From Clostridium frigoris (lineage in GTDB: Bacteria > Bacillota > Clostridia > Clostridiales > Clostridiaceae), in contig NZ_JAHLDV010000013.1 in assembly GCF_018861865.1 (NCBI RefSeq), positions 1-64,000 of the forward strand: 64,000 bases of DNA, read 5' to 3'. A model generated the notes under the pieces. The model saw nothing but the letters and a program-made list of their open reading frames with translations, made no database searches and was not told the DNA's origin. Below, piece after piece: positions 54,338-63,784 of this stretch (the first letter of the stretch is position 1; every line of letters starts with the position of its first letter). The position numbers and the translations under genes are program-made.

Positions 54338-55543
54338 CTATTCAAAAGCACTGAGTACCCTATTTAATATCCCATTAATATGAGCTATAGCTATACCAAA
54401 GTTTGTAATAGGCAATTCCACTATATTAGCTTTTTCAATCCTCGACATTAACTGTTGTCTATTAAACATACAAGCTCCACAATGAACTATTAACTTATAC
54501 TCACTTAAATCTTCTGGAAAACCGCTACCCGCACAAACTGTTATATCTAACTTCCCACCGACTTTCTCATTAAGCCATTTGGGTAGTTTTTCTCTACCTA
54601 TATCGCCCTCAAGTGGATGATGAGTACAAGCTTCTGCGATAAGCACCTTATCTCCCGGTTTCAATGTATCAATAGCTTTTGCCCCTTTAACTAAGGTATC
54701 TAAATCTCCCTTGTACCTAGCCATAAGTATAGAGAATGAAGTAAGTGGTACCTCCTTTGGAATAATAGCATTCACTTTTTTAAATACCTGTGAGTCTGTA
54801 ATCACCAAATCTGGTTTAACCTTTAGTGCAGCTAAAATATCACTTAACTCACTATCCTTTACAACAAGAGCCATAACATCATTATCAAGTAAATCCCTTA
54901 TAATCTGAACCTGTGGCAGTATTAATCTTCCTTTTGGTGCTTGAATATCTTGTGGTGCTACAACTAATACTATTGACTTTGGTTTTACTATGTCACCTAC
55001 AATTGTATTTTTCTCAAAATCACTGGGCGCAGCATCCATGATTGCTTTTTTTAATTCATCTATATTTATTCTGTCTTTCGCACTAACCTTAACAAAATCT
55101 ATACCTATTATCTTTTGGATGTCTTCAAGTTGAATCTTCCCTAGTGCTACTCCATTTTCATCAATTTTATTTATAACTCCTACTATAGGAATCTTTCTGT
55201 TTTTTAAATCTTCATACCATATTTTCTCAAATTTTAAATCCTTCTCATTCCCATCTATAACCAAAAGAGCCAAATCTGTTTTATCCATAACTTCCTTAGT
55301 TTTTTTGATTCTAAGTTCACCTATTTCTCCATCGTCATCAAGTCCTGCAGTATCTATAATCACAACTGGTCCTATTGGAAGTAATTCCATTGCCTTATAT
55401 ACTGGGTCAGTTGTAGTTCCTGCTAAACTAGAAACTAATGCAATGTCCTGATTTGTAAGTGCATTAATTAGACTTGATTTTCCCACATTTCTCTTTCCAA
55501 ATATAGCTATATGAAGTCTATTAGAATTTGGTGTTTGCTGCAT
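54338..55543 (-). CDS. hydF: [FeFe] hydrogenase maturation GTPase HydF
   Basis: The 401-residue protein is the scaffold on which the 2Fe part of the H-cluster is assembled before transfer to [FeFe] hydrogenase. An N-terminal GTPase domain (GKRNVGKSSLI near residue 17, TIDTAGLD-type switch, NKID) is followed by the cluster-binding Cys/His set ACTHHP and HCGACMFNR. HydE and HydG are not in the window. Its presence shows that the organism makes [FeFe] hydrogenase besides the [NiFe] one. Confidence 0.95.
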   Translation of the reverse strand: MQQTPNSNRLHIAIFGKRNVGKSSLINALTNQDIALVSSLAGTTTDPVYKAMELLPIGPVVIIDTAGLDDDGEIGELRIKKTKEVMDKTDLALLVIDGNEKDLKFEKIWYEDLKNRKIPIVGVINKIDENGVALGKIQLEDIQKIIGIDFVKVSAKDRINIDELKKAIMDAAPSDFEKNTIVGDIVKPKSIVLVVAPQDIQAPKGRLILPQVQIIRDLLDNDVMALVVKDSELSDILAALKVKPDLVITDSQVFKKVNAIIPKEVPLTSFSILMARYKGDLDTLVKGAKAIDTLKPGDKVLIAEACTHHPLEGDIGREKLPKWLNEKVGGKLDITVCAGSGFPEDLSEYKLIVHCGACMFNRQQLMSRIEKANIVELPITNFGIAIAHINGILNRVLSAFE

Positions 55544-55789
55544 ACTATCTGCCTCCTCTTTCTTCTTTTGAAATTGGTTTTATTTTTCTACACAATCATA
55601 AAATTCTAGATTTATTATATATCGTAATTATGTAAAATTCAAGTATCAATTGTTAGTAAATAATGAATCATATTATCTGTTGCATAAATTTAAATTTCTT
55701 GTTTAAATTTTAGTTTTAATAATATATTGTTTTAATAGATTTTTCTTTGGGTATACTAATATCAACAAAAACTAAAGGTGAGTGATACT

Positions 55790-56560
55790 ATGAAGATTAG
55801 AAAAAAAAATATTCTTATAATTTTTACAACCACTATTATTTGTTTCATATTAGTATATAGTTCCCATGTAAATAATGCTCAAAAAATCAGCCAAACATTA
55901 AACCCATCACGAACTATATTTAAAGATGGTGGCAACCAGCCTGTTTCTAAATTTGTCTATTTGACTTTTGATGATGGTCCTACATACGTTGTTACAGATG
56001 CACTATTAGATGTATTAAAAAATGAAAAAGTAAAAGCTACTTTTTTTATAGTAGGAAAAGAAATTGAAGGAAAAGAATCTATCCTTAAGAGAATATATAG
56101 CGAAGGTCATAGCATAGGTCTTCACACTTATAGCCATAATTTTAAAAAGATATATAGAAGCTCTAATGAATTTATCTATGAAATGGAAAAAACTTATAGT
56201 AAAATTCATAAAATTACAGGCTCTACCTCTAAGATTATTAGGTTTCCTGGTGGCAGTTCAAAACGTTTAAACTCTTTTACTTTAGAAAACCTTCATAAGA
56301 AAGGATTTAAAATATATGATTGGAATGTAGATGCACTTGATGGTGTCAACCCAAACTTAAGCGTTCCACAACTTATTAAAAATGCAAAAATCATTAAGGG
56401 TAATGAAAATGCAGCTATAATTCTTATGCATTGTAATTCAAATAATAAAAACACTGTAAAATCACTGCCTGGTATTATAAAGTACTACATCCATTTAGGT
56501 TACGAATTTAAAGCTATCACTAAAGATACACCTGAATATTATTATAAATTTAAGGATTAA
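55790..56560 (+). CDS. Polysaccharide deacetylase (NodB domain), membrane-anchored
   Basis: The protein (256 residues) has an N-terminal membrane anchor or signal (about 7-24) and a NodB domain: YLTFDDGPT (metal Asp), SIGLHTYSH (metal His pair) and RFPGGSS. Such enzymes remove N-acetyl groups from peptidoglycan or other glycans outside the cell. I place the start at the ATG at 55790 behind AAAGGTGAG; a GTG at 55778 overlaps that site. A terminator follows the stop closely. Confidence 0.9.
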   Translation: MKIRKKNILIIFTTTIICFILVYSSHVNNAQKISQTLNPSRTIFKDGGNQPVSKFVYLTFDDGPTYVVTDALLDVLKNEKVKATFFIVGKEIEGKESILKRIYSEGHSIGLHTYSHNFKKIYRSSNEFIYEMEKTYSKIHKITGSTSKIIRFPGGSSKRLNSFTLENLHKKGFKIYDWNVDALDGVNPNLSVPQLIKNAKIIKGNENAAIILMHCNSNNKNTVKSLPGIIKYYIHLGYEFKAITKDTPEYYYKFKD

Positions 56561-56592
56561 AAAAAACCTCACTTTACAGTAAGGTTTTTTTA
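56560..56592. terminator. Terminator after the deacetylase gene
   Basis: A hairpin of AAAAAACCT and AGGTTTTTT arms with an inner AC/GT pair lies right after the stop codon and can serve both converging genes. Confidence 0.75.
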
Positions 56593-56625
56593 TATAATTA
56601 CATTAAAAATATTTTAATTATATTA

Positions 56626-57156
56626 TTATTGCTTCTTAAATTTAAACTTACTTACCATTAAATATGATAACAAAATCATTAAAAACATTGTAGGACCTAA
56701 ATTTGATGCTCTGTTAAACATGAAAAATGCATACAATGCTAAAAATGTACCTGTAACAGTTATAGGAATTCCTGAAAACACCCCATCAAAATCCGTAATA
56801 TTATATTTTGCGAGTCTATATGCTCCCGCTACCGGAAATACTAAAACCATCAAATATCCAATTAATCCAAGCCCTGCAAAATTATACATATTAAACATTA
56901 GTATTGAAGGTGCAACACCAAAAGATACTAAATCACATAATGAATCTAATTCTTTACCGAGCTGTCCATCCACGTTTAGAAACCTAGCTATTTTTCCATC
57001 ATATCTATCAAATATTCCTGCTAAAAGAATAAATATCGCTGCTAATTTATAATTGCTGTCAAAACTCATAAGTATAGATATAATACCACAAGACATATTG
57101 CTTAAGGTGAAAATGTTAGGCACCGCATTCTTTATTTTTACCATCTTTTTTACCAT
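56626..57156 (-). CDS. pssA: CDP-diacylglycerol-serine O-phosphatidyltransferase
   Basis: The 176-residue membrane protein is a CDP-alcohol phosphatidyltransferase. The signature DGKIAR, then an eight-residue gap, then G-x3-D-x3-D (GKELDSLCD) is complete. The size and NIFTLSNMSCG N-terminus fit Gram-positive PssA, which makes phosphatidylserine. No psd gene lies beside it. Confidence 0.85.
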   Translation of the reverse strand: MVKKMVKIKNAVPNIFTLSNMSCGIISILMSFDSNYKLAAIFILLAGIFDRYDGKIARFLNVDGQLGKELDSLCDLVSFGVAPSILMFNMYNFAGLGLIGYLMVLVFPVAGAYRLAKYNITDFDGVFSGIPITVTGTFLALYAFFMFNRASNLGPTMFLMILLSYLMVSKFKFKKQ

Positions 57157-57340
57157 CTATATCACTCCTATCATTATATAATTATACCATAATGCTCTCA
57201 GTTATTCCTTAGTATTATATAACATTATTATTAAATTAACCTTAAATTTTATTTATTCTTAATATAATCCAACCGTATAAATTATTTTTTTTCTACATTA
57301 ATATTATAACCTAAAATATAATAATATGTTTTTTAAAATA

Positions 57341-57372
57341 AAATAAGACCAGCATATTTGCTGGTCTTATTT
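57341..57372 (-). terminator. Terminator after the thiolase gene
   Basis: A 14-bp stem (AAATAAGACCAGCA with its complement) and TATT loop overlap the 3' end of the gene's downstream region and end in T-rich sequence. Confidence 0.85.
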
Positions 57373-57377
57373 GTAAA

Positions 57378-58556
57378 TTATCTTTCTACGATAACTGCTG
57401 TTCCTTGTCCGCCACCTATACATAATGTAGCAAGTCCTGTTTTAGAATCTCTTTTTATCATTTCATGTATTAATGAAACAAGTATTCTTGCTCCTGAAGC
57501 TCCTACTGGATGTCCAAGTGCTAAAGCTCCACCATTAACATTTACTATTTCAGGATTTAATCCTAAATCTTTAGCTACAGCTAGTGATTGAGAAGCAAAT
57601 GCTTCATTAGCTTCGATTAAATCTAAATCAGCTACTGTCATTCCTACTTTTTTCAAAGCTTTTTTAGTTGCTGGAACTGGACCATAACCCATTATTTTTG
57701 GATCTACTCCGGCTGAACCATATGATTTAATAGTACATAAAACCTTAGCTCCTAATTCGTCAGCTTTTGCTCTTGACATTACTATAAACATAGCTGCACC
57801 ATCATTTATTCCTGATGCATTAGCTGCTGTTACAGTACCATCTTTTTTGAATGCTGGTTTAAGTTTACTTATTTTTTCAATAGTTGATCCGAATTTTGGG
57901 AATTCATCTTGATCAAATACTACTGGTTCACCTTTTCTCTGAGGAATTACAACTGGAACGATTTCATCTTTAAACTTACCAGCTTTAATAGCTGCCTCAG
58001 TTTTTTGTTGGCTTTTTAAAGCAAATTGATCTTGATCAGCTCTTGTAAGCTTCCACTCTTCAGCAATATTCTCTGCTGTAACACCCATATGGTAATTGTT
58101 AAATGCGTCCCATAGAGAATCATTAATCATAGTATCAACTGTTTTGCCATCTCCCATTCTTGCACCCCATCTATTAACTGGAAGTACATATGGAGCACAA
58201 CTCATGCTTTCAGTTCCACCTGCTAAAACTACTTCTGCATCTCCACACATTATAATTTGTGCTGCCAAACTTACTGCTCTAAGTCCTGAACCACATACTT
58301 TATTTATTGTAAGTGCTGAAGATGATTCATCCAAACCAGCCTTTAAAGCTATTTGTCTTGCAACATTTTGTCCAAGTCCTGCTTGTATTACATTACCAAT
58401 TATTGCTTCTTCTATTATTTCTGGTTTAATACCCGCTCTTTTTATAGCTTCTTTAGCTGCAATAACTCCTAATTCTACAGCTCCTACTTTTTTTAATGCT
58501 CCACCAAAAGATCCTATTGCTGTTCTTGTTGCCGCTACTATTACTACTTCTCTCAT
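57378..58556 (-). CDS. thlA: Acetyl-CoA acetyltransferase (thiolase)
   Basis: The 392-residue enzyme condenses two acetyl-CoA to acetoacetyl-CoA, the entry to butyrate and butanol formation in clostridia. The active-site Cys is in [13 protein letters not shown] (about residue 88), the His in [11 protein letters not shown], and the second Cys in CIGGGQG. The gene stands alone rather than in a bcs operon. It is preceded by a sigma-54-type promoter (58653-58669) and a 25-bp palindrome, with the gene of an enhancer-binding protein just upstream. Confidence 0.93.
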   Translation of the reverse strand: MREVVIVAATRTAIGSFGGALKKVGAVELGVIAAKEAIKRAGIKPEIIEEAIIGNVIQAGLGQNVARQIALKAGLDESSSALTINKVCGSGLRAVSLAAQIIMCGDAEVVLAGGTESMSCAPYVLPVNRWGARMGDGKTVDTMINDSLWDAFNNYHMGVTAENIAEEWKLTRADQDQFALKSQQKTEAAIKAGKFKDEIVPVVIPQRKGEPVVFDQDEFPKFGSTIEKISKLKPAFKKDGTVTAANASGINDGAAMFIVMSRAKADELGAKVLCTIKSYGSAGVDPKIMGYGPVPATKKALKKVGMTVADLDLIEANEAFASQSLAVAKDLGLNPEIVNVNGGALALGHPVGASGARILVSLIHEMIKRDSKTGLATLCIGGGQGTAVIVER

Positions 58557-58652
58557 ATGTAACCCTCCATTAATTAATTTATTTATCTAATTTATTATTA
58601 ACATATAATAGGAATTTATAACAGAATTATTTTTTCCTATATATATAATACT

Positions 58653-58669
58653 AGCAATTTTCATGCCAA
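58653..58669 (-). promoter_or_regulatory. Sigma-54 (-24/-12) promoter of the thiolase gene
   Basis: On the minus strand the site reads TTGGCATGAAAATTGCT, which fits the -24 GG and -12 GC consensus closely, about 97 bases ahead of the start codon. The adjacent activator gene has the GAFTGA loop that contacts sigma-54, which supports the call. Confidence 0.78.
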
Positions 58670-58735
58670 ATTGTCAAGTCCCCACAAACCTCACTATAGC
58701 AACCTCTTTCTTTATTATAAAACCAAATACAGCTC

Positions 58736-58760
58736 TTAGTGTAAACTAAGTTTACACTAA
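58736..58760. promoter_or_regulatory. Upstream activator site: perfect 25-bp palindrome
   Basis: Perfect 12-bp arms TTAGTGTAAACT and AGTTTACACTAA surround one central A. It lies about 70-90 bases upstream of the -24 element, the usual position for an enhancer-binding-protein site. A related half-site, GTGTAAAC, recurs at 58914-58950. Confidence 0.7.
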
Positions 58761-58913
58761 TGCTTCTATATGTTTACCATGTTTAAGCTTGTTAATATTA
58801 TAACCTATTTGTTAAAAAAATCACTTAAAGTATTTTCAATGCATTGGTATACCTATGTATTTAGTTTTCCTTATAATTTTCACTTACACTACTATAACTA
58901 TTTTTCATAAAAA

Positions 58914-58950
58914 AATAGTACGTGTAAACATAGTTTTCATGTACACTATT
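58914..58950. promoter_or_regulatory. Second imperfect palindrome, enhancer site and/or terminator
   Basis: AATAGTACGTGTAAAC faces GTACACTATT with a few mismatches, overlapping the stop codon of the sigma-54 activator gene. On the minus strand it is followed by TTTTTTA, so it may terminate that gene, or act as a second activator site, or both. Confidence 0.55.
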
Positions 58951-60658
58951 GTGGATTTGTCGGTTTCATTAAATGATATCGGTTTAATTTTTTATATAAT
59001 CCTGCCCTACTAAGCCCCAATATTTTTGCTGCTTCTTTTTTATTCCCACTTGCACCCTTTAAACATTCTATGATAATGTCCTTTTCAATCCTTTCAACAA
59101 CATCTTTCAAGTAATTGTTTTCTAATGAGTACTTCTTAAGTTTACTCTTAATTATTTTTTCTGGCAAATGCTTCGGCATTATGCAAATATCATCATCAAG
59201 CAAATTAACGGCTCTTTCTATTACATTTTCAAGTTGCCTTATGTTCCCAGGCCAGCTGTAAGCTTTTAAAAAATCTATCGCTTCCCTAGAGATACCTTCA
59301 GACTTAACATTATATTTTTTACATATTTTTATCATGAGCTTACTTGCCAATTCCTCGATATCTTCTGTTCTTTCTCTTAATGCTGGTAATCTTAAATGCA
59401 TAACATCTAATCTATAATATAAATCCTCTCGAAATTTTCCATCATTAATTAACTGTTCTAAAGATTTATTGGTAGATGCTATAATTCTTACATCAACTTT
59501 AATAGCATCATTTCCACCCACCTTAACGAGCTCCTTCTCTTGAATAACTCTTAAAAGTTTAACCTGCATATTCATAGGCATATCACCAATTTCATCTAAT
59601 AGTATAGTGCCACCATTTGCATATTCAAACTTTCCTTTCCTACCTGATTTTTTTGCCCCAGTAAATGCCCCTTCTTCATAACCAAACATTTCTGACTCAA
59701 AAAGCTCTGCTGGAATAGCTCCACAATTAATTTTTACAAAAGGCTTTAAACATCTTTTACTATCATTATGAATAGAATGTGCAAAAAGTTCCTTACCAGT
59801 CCCACTCTCTCCAGTAATTAAAACGTTTGAATCTATCTTAGCAACTCTTTTAGCGAGGGCCATTACTTCATGGCTTTTATCACTTCCTCCTACAATATTG
59901 TTAAAAGTATATATTGCCTTTTGATCTGTACGTAATTCATTTTTACAACCTTCAGCTTCTTTATCCAAAAGACATAATTTATTGCTAAGCATTTTAAAAT
60001 CATTCAAATCCTTAAACATTACCTTCCCAATTGCACCAACAACTTCACCATCTTTTATTATAGGAACTCTCATAGAAATCATCTTATGTCCATTTGCTTC
60101 TTGAATTTCACCAAAACCTCTTTCACCAGTTCTTGCTACTATATGTAATTTTGTATTCTCAATAACCTCAGTTACATGTTTTCCATCTGGATTCTCACAA
60201 TTAATGAACCTTTTATATTCATCACTCATCATAGTTATTATTCCATTCTCATCAACTACAACTATACATTCACTTAAAGTATTAAAAATTGTATCTAATA
60301 TCTCTTCATGTACACTACCTTCATCTTGCACGTTCATTAATAGATTGTTTTGAATTTCTTCATGAAGAACTTCAAATGCACCTATAACCTCACCATCTTG
60401 AGTTATTAATTTGCGACTTACAACAAACTTACCCTCTTTTTGTTTTACTTGCTCTTCTCCCTTTTCAATTACATTTATTAATTTACTAGAGGTGAGTACA
60501 TCTAAAATATATTCTCCTATGCTATTATCCGCATCAATTTCGAATATTCTTTCAGCAGCATTATTAATTATTTGAATAATACCTCTCTTATCTATAACAA
60601 CAATACCTTCACTAATATTGCTCATAACTTCATTATAGTAATCATTAATTATATTCAT
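58946..60658 (-). CDS. Sigma-54-dependent enhancer-binding protein (PAS-PAS-AAA+-Fis)
   Basis: The 570-residue protein activates sigma-54 RNA polymerase. Two PAS domains (about 1-105 and 115-225) precede a sigma-54 AAA+ domain (about 245-480) with Walker A GESGTGKE, the GAFTGA contact loop, and ILLDEIGDMP. A Fis-type helix-turn-helix (NKKEAAKILGLSRAGLYKKL) ends the protein. There is no receiver domain, so a small molecule, redox state or a ligand of the PAS domains is the likely signal. It lies directly upstream of the thiolase gene with the target sites in between. Confidence 0.92.
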   Translation of the reverse strand: MNIINDYYNEVMSNISEGIVVIDKRGIIQIINNAAERIFEIDADNSIGEYILDVLTSSKLINVIEKGEEQVKQKEGKFVVSRKLITQDGEVIGAFEVLHEEIQNNLLMNVQDEGSVHEEILDTIFNTLSECIVVVDENGIITMMSDEYKRFINCENPDGKHVTEVIENTKLHIVARTGERGFGEIQEANGHKMISMRVPIIKDGEVVGAIGKVMFKDLNDFKMLSNKLCLLDKEAEGCKNELRTDQKAIYTFNNIVGGSDKSHEVMALAKRVAKIDSNVLITGESGTGKELFAHSIHNDSKRCLKPFVKINCGAIPAELFESEMFGYEEGAFTGAKKSGRKGKFEYANGGTILLDEIGDMPMNMQVKLLRVIQEKELVKVGGNDAIKVDVRIIASTNKSLEQLINDGKFREDLYYRLDVMHLRLPALRERTEDIEELASKLMIKICKKYNVKSEGISREAIDFLKAYSWPGNIRQLENVIERAVNLLDDDICIMPKHLPEKIIKSKLKKYSLENNYLKDVVERIEKDIIIECLKGASGNKKEAAKILGLSRAGLYKKLNRYHLMKPTNPQ

Positions 60659-60716
60659 TTGTCACCTTCCTAAGTCTTATAACTCAATTATAAAGTTGAT
60701 AGTTTTTTTTTTCAAG

Positions 60717-60762
60717 ATATACTTAAAAATAGCGAGAATTTTTCTCGCTATTTTTAAGTATA
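60717..60762. terminator. Long hairpin after the ferredoxin gene
   Basis: Arms of more than 20 bases with AATAGCGAGAA/TTCTCGCTATT at the core; a T-rich flank lies on the plus-strand side. It sits between the ferredoxin stop and the sigma-54 activator start. Confidence 0.75.
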
Positions 60763-60802
60763 TGCTTATTTTTTTATAAATTATCTACTAAGGATAATTT
60801 AC

Positions 60803-60991
60803 CTACTCAACTGTAATTGCATTAACTGGGCACTGTTCTTCTGCGTCTTTAGCACTGTTTAATAATTTTGCTGAGATTTCACCTTTAGAGGCCTTTGCTT
60901 TTCCATCGTCGTCCATTGTAAAAATTTCCGGACATATTTCAGGGCATAAACCACATCCTATACATGTATCCTTATCAACAATTGCTTCCAT
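60803..60991 (-). CDS. Ferredoxin, single [4Fe-4S] type
   Basis: The 62-residue protein has CIGCGLCPEIC as the first three plus one Cys and the distant CPVNA that completes a [4Fe-4S] cluster. The second half has lost the other set of ligands, as in monocluster ferredoxins. The ATG at 60991 (MEAIVDKDTC) follows AAGGAGTGA; a GTG nine bases earlier overlaps that site. It is a low-potential electron carrier in the cytoplasm. Confidence 0.9.
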   Translation of the reverse strand: MEAIVDKDTCIGCGLCPEICPEIFTMDDDGKAKASKGEISAKLLNSAKDAEEQCPVNAITVE

Positions 60992-61087
60992 TAAAATCAC
61001 TCCTTAAGTAAAATTTTATTTAGACAACTACTATATATATATTTCCACAATAATATAGTAATATACCACTTTTAAAAGTAAGTAACG

Positions 61088-61912
61088 TTAGCTACCAACA
61101 TTTTGCAGTCTTAACTTGTCAGCCACCATTGCTATAAATTCTGAATTTGCTGGCTTACCCTTTTTATAGTTAATAGTATATCCAAAGATTTTATTAATAT
61201 TGGGGGACTGCTTTGTGCTCCAGGTAACATCTATTGCATAATTCATTGCTCTTTCAACTCTACCTGCAGTGGTATTAAATTTTTTACCCACTAATGGATA
61301 TAACTCCTTTGTAACTGATGATGAAAGTTCAATATCATTTACTACCATGTTTATTGCTTCTTTTAAATACATATACCCTTTTATATTAGCTGGCACACCA
61401 ATTTCATTAATAATATTAGTAATTTGAGTAGTAATATTATTTTTTTGATCTTTACTAATTTTACTTATATTATTATTTTTTACATTATCAATTTTAGTGA
61501 TTGTTTTTTTTAGGTCTTTATTATATGTGGTGCCATTTACCATTTTTCTTACTTTTTTAATAAATAATTTCATGTCAAAAGGTTTTACAATATAATAATC
61601 TGCTCCAAGCGACATAGCTCTTTTCCTTGTGATTTCACTCCCAACTGCTGATAAAACTATTATATGAGGTTTGGGATTTAAATTCATTGTATTTAGCCTC
61701 TCTAATACTCCCAAGCCATCAATAAAAGGCATTATTATATCAATTATTACCAAATCAGGTTTCTTTTCTTCAATTAATTTTATCGCCTGTACCCCATCCT
61801 TTGCGATTCCAGTAACAACAATACCTTTCTGATAAAATAGGTATTCATTAAGGATATCACAAAAGTCATCATTATCATCTGTAATGATTACTTTTATGTT
61901 TGATTTTTCCAT
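61088..61912 (-). CDS. spo0A: Sporulation master regulator Spo0A
   Basis: The 274-residue protein has an N-terminal receiver (phospho-acceptor Asp58 in IIDIIMP, with ITDDND and Lys in YIVKPFD) and the Spo0A C-terminal DNA-binding domain ([45 protein letters not shown]). Phosphorylated Spo0A starts sporulation and, in clostridia, solvent or acid switching. The gene lies alone, with possible 0A boxes upstream. Confidence 0.97.
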   Translation of the reverse strand: MEKSNIKVIITDDNDDFCDILNEYLFYQKGIVVTGIAKDGVQAIKLIEEKKPDLVIIDIIMPFIDGLGVLERLNTMNLNPKPHIIVLSAVGSEITRKRAMSLGADYYIVKPFDMKLFIKKVRKMVNGTTYNKDLKKTITKIDNVKNNNISKISKDQKNNITTQITNIINEIGVPANIKGYMYLKEAINMVVNDIELSSSVTKELYPLVGKKFNTTAGRVERAMNYAIDVTWSTKQSPNINKIFGYTINYKKGKPANSEFIAMVADKLRLQNVGS

Positions 61913-62000
61913 ATTTGTATTCTCCTTTACATACTAATTGCATACCAATATTATATATATTCTACAAAACAATGTAAAATCCTTTTATTTTCTAAAAACG

Positions 62001-62092
62001 TTGTCGAAATAAATAATATTAAATTGTTATTTTGTCATTTTTATAGTATTTTTAAACTATTTTGAATTTGAAACTAATTATCAATGTCGAAT
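62001..62092. promoter_or_regulatory. Possible Spo0A boxes between spo0A and the DUF3842 gene
   Basis: TTGTCGAAAT (62001-62010) and TGTCGAAT (62085-62092) match the TGTCGAA core of 0A boxes. They lie 90 and 180 bases ahead of spo0A and also in front of the divergent gene. The rest of 61913-62242 is AT-rich without other clear sites. Confidence 0.5.
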
Positions 62093-62242
62093 ATCGATAT
62101 AAATAATCCTCTATGATTTTTGTATATGTTTAAGAATATTATTAAAATTTTATGATATAATGTTTAAAATACATTTATAGAATTTAGGTGTAAAGAAATA
62201 GTCTTAACTATTACTATACTATATTTTTTCGGAGGTATCACC

Positions 62243-62662
62243 ATGAGAATAGCTGTAATAGATGCACAAGGAGCAGGTCTTGGCAAAACAATCATAAAAA
62301 AAATTCATAAAGAAATTAATCTTAATATTTGTATTATTGCACTTGGTACAAATACATATGCTACTTCGAATATGATGAAGGCCGGTGCAAATTTTGGTAT
62401 AAGTGGAGAAGATGAAATTTGCTCATTTTGCAGCGCAAATAAAATTGATAGTATTATCGGACCGATTGGCATGATATGTAGTGGTGGTATAAAAGGAGAA
62501 ATCACCCCTAAGATTGCATCTACAATATATAATATGGATTGTACTAAATATATTATTCCATTACAAAAACATGGTATCTATATTCCTGGAACACGAAATC
62601 TTCAAATCAAAGATATAATTGAAGATATTATCCTTGATATAAAAAGTAATGTAGACCTATAG
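62243..62662 (+). CDS. DUF3842 family protein
   Basis: The 139-residue protein begins MRIAVIDAQGAGLGKTII, typical of DUF3842, and continues with TNTYATSNMMKAGANFGISG and GPIGMICSGGIKGEITP. The family is common in clostridia and its role is unknown. It precedes nanE with a 44-base gap, so co-transcription is likely. Confidence 0.82.
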   Translation: MRIAVIDAQGAGLGKTIIKKIHKEINLNICIIALGTNTYATSNMMKAGANFGISGEDEICSFCSANKIDSIIGPIGMICSGGIKGEITPKIASTIYNMDCTKYIIPLQKHGIYIPGTRNLQIKDIIEDIILDIKSNVDL

Positions 62663-62706
62663 CTTACTACACATTATCATTAAAATTCATATAAGGATGT
62701 GACAAT

Positions 62707-63393
62707 TTGAATGATTTTAAAAATAAACTAATAGTATCTTGTCAAGCTTTATCCGATGAACCATTACATTCTCCATTTATAATGGGACGAATGGCATTAG
62801 CAGCTAAAGAAGGTGGTGCTTCAGGAATAAGGGCTAATACAAAAGAGGATATACTAGAAATTAAACGAAATGTTGACTTAACTATTATAGGTATAGTAAA
62901 AAGAGATTATATTGACAGCCAAGTTTATATTACTACAACTATGACTGAAGTTGACGAGTTAGTAAAAGCAAAAGCTGATATTATAGCTATTGATGCTACA
63001 GGTTCTATAAGGCCTAATAATATACATCTAACTGAATTTTTCTCACAAATTAAGCATAAGTATCCTAATATACTATTAATGGCTGATTGCTCAAATTATG
63101 AAGAGGCAATCCATGCTGATGAATTGGGCTTTGATTTTATTGGAACTACCTTAGTCGGATATACAAATCAAAGTAAAGGTATAAAAATAGAGGAAAATGA
63201 TTTTGAATTAATAAGAAATATATTAGCTAAAGTTACAAAACCTGTAATAGCTGAGGGAAACATAGATACACCTGAAAAAGCACGACGTGTTTTAGAACTC
63301 GGATGTTATAGTGTTGTAGTCGGTTCAATCATTACTAGGCCACAAATAATCACAAAAAAATTTGTGAATGAAATAAATAAGCTAGGGATATAG
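62707..63393 (+). CDS. nanE: N-acylmannosamine-6-phosphate 2-epimerase
   Basis: The 228-residue TIM-barrel protein converts ManNAc-6-P to GlcNAc-6-P in sialic-acid and amino-sugar catabolism. The N-terminus LIVSCQALSDEPLHSP, GASGIRANT, IGIVKRDY, LMADCSN and EGNIDTPE are typical of NanE. It starts with TTG behind AAGGATG. No nanA or nanK lies beside it. Confidence 0.92.
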   Translation: MNDFKNKLIVSCQALSDEPLHSPFIMGRMALAAKEGGASGIRANTKEDILEIKRNVDLTIIGIVKRDYIDSQVYITTTMTEVDELVKAKADIIAIDATGSIRPNNIHLTEFFSQIKHKYPNILLMADCSNYEEAIHADELGFDFIGTTLVGYTNQSKGIKIEENDFELIRNILAKVTKPVIAEGNIDTPEKARRVLELGCYSVVVGSIITRPQIITKKFVNEINKLGI

Positions 63394-63489
63394 TTATATA
63401 AATATTGATTTAATCCATAACATGATATAAACTATAATTAAATCAGCTCTAATGGAGCTGCAATATTATAATTATGAGTAACTAAAGTA

Positions 63490-63640
63490 TAGATTACCTT
63501 AGTTTAAAAGAGAAGTTAGGTGTAAATCCTGCGCGGTCCCGCCGCTGTAAAAGATGAGTCCTTATAAAAAAATGCCACTGGGAAACCGGGAAGGTACAAT
63601 GGGGGCAATGATGCTTAAGCCAGAATACCTTTTCATAATT
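63490..63640 (+). ncRNA. Cobalamin riboswitch
   Basis: The core is visible as TTAGGTGTAAATCC, then GCGCGGTCCCGCCGCTGTAA, GATGAGTCC, ATGCCACTGG and, at the end, GCTTAAGCCAGAATACC (the B12-box region). The edges are approximate. It lies 145-295 bases ahead of the ribonucleotide reductase gene, so adenosylcobalamin is expected to switch that gene off through the terminator at 63705-63738. Confidence 0.92.
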
Positions 63641-63704
63641 ACACACGATAGCTCTACGAGAGATAGAGAAGTGCTAGCAATATCTTTTTTAGTTGCGATG
63701 ATTT

Positions 63705-63738
63705 TAAGTCTCTTAACTCAATAGTTAAGGGACTTTTG
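63705..63738 (+). terminator. Riboswitch-controlled terminator
   Basis: AAGTCTCTTAACT and AGTTAAGGGACTT pair with a CAAT loop, followed by TTGAC. It stands between the cobalamin riboswitch and the start codon, so it probably is the regulated switch. Confidence 0.7.
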
Positions 63739-63784
63739 ACGTTTAAAACAAAATTAATAGAAACGAAATCCACGGAGGTATTAT

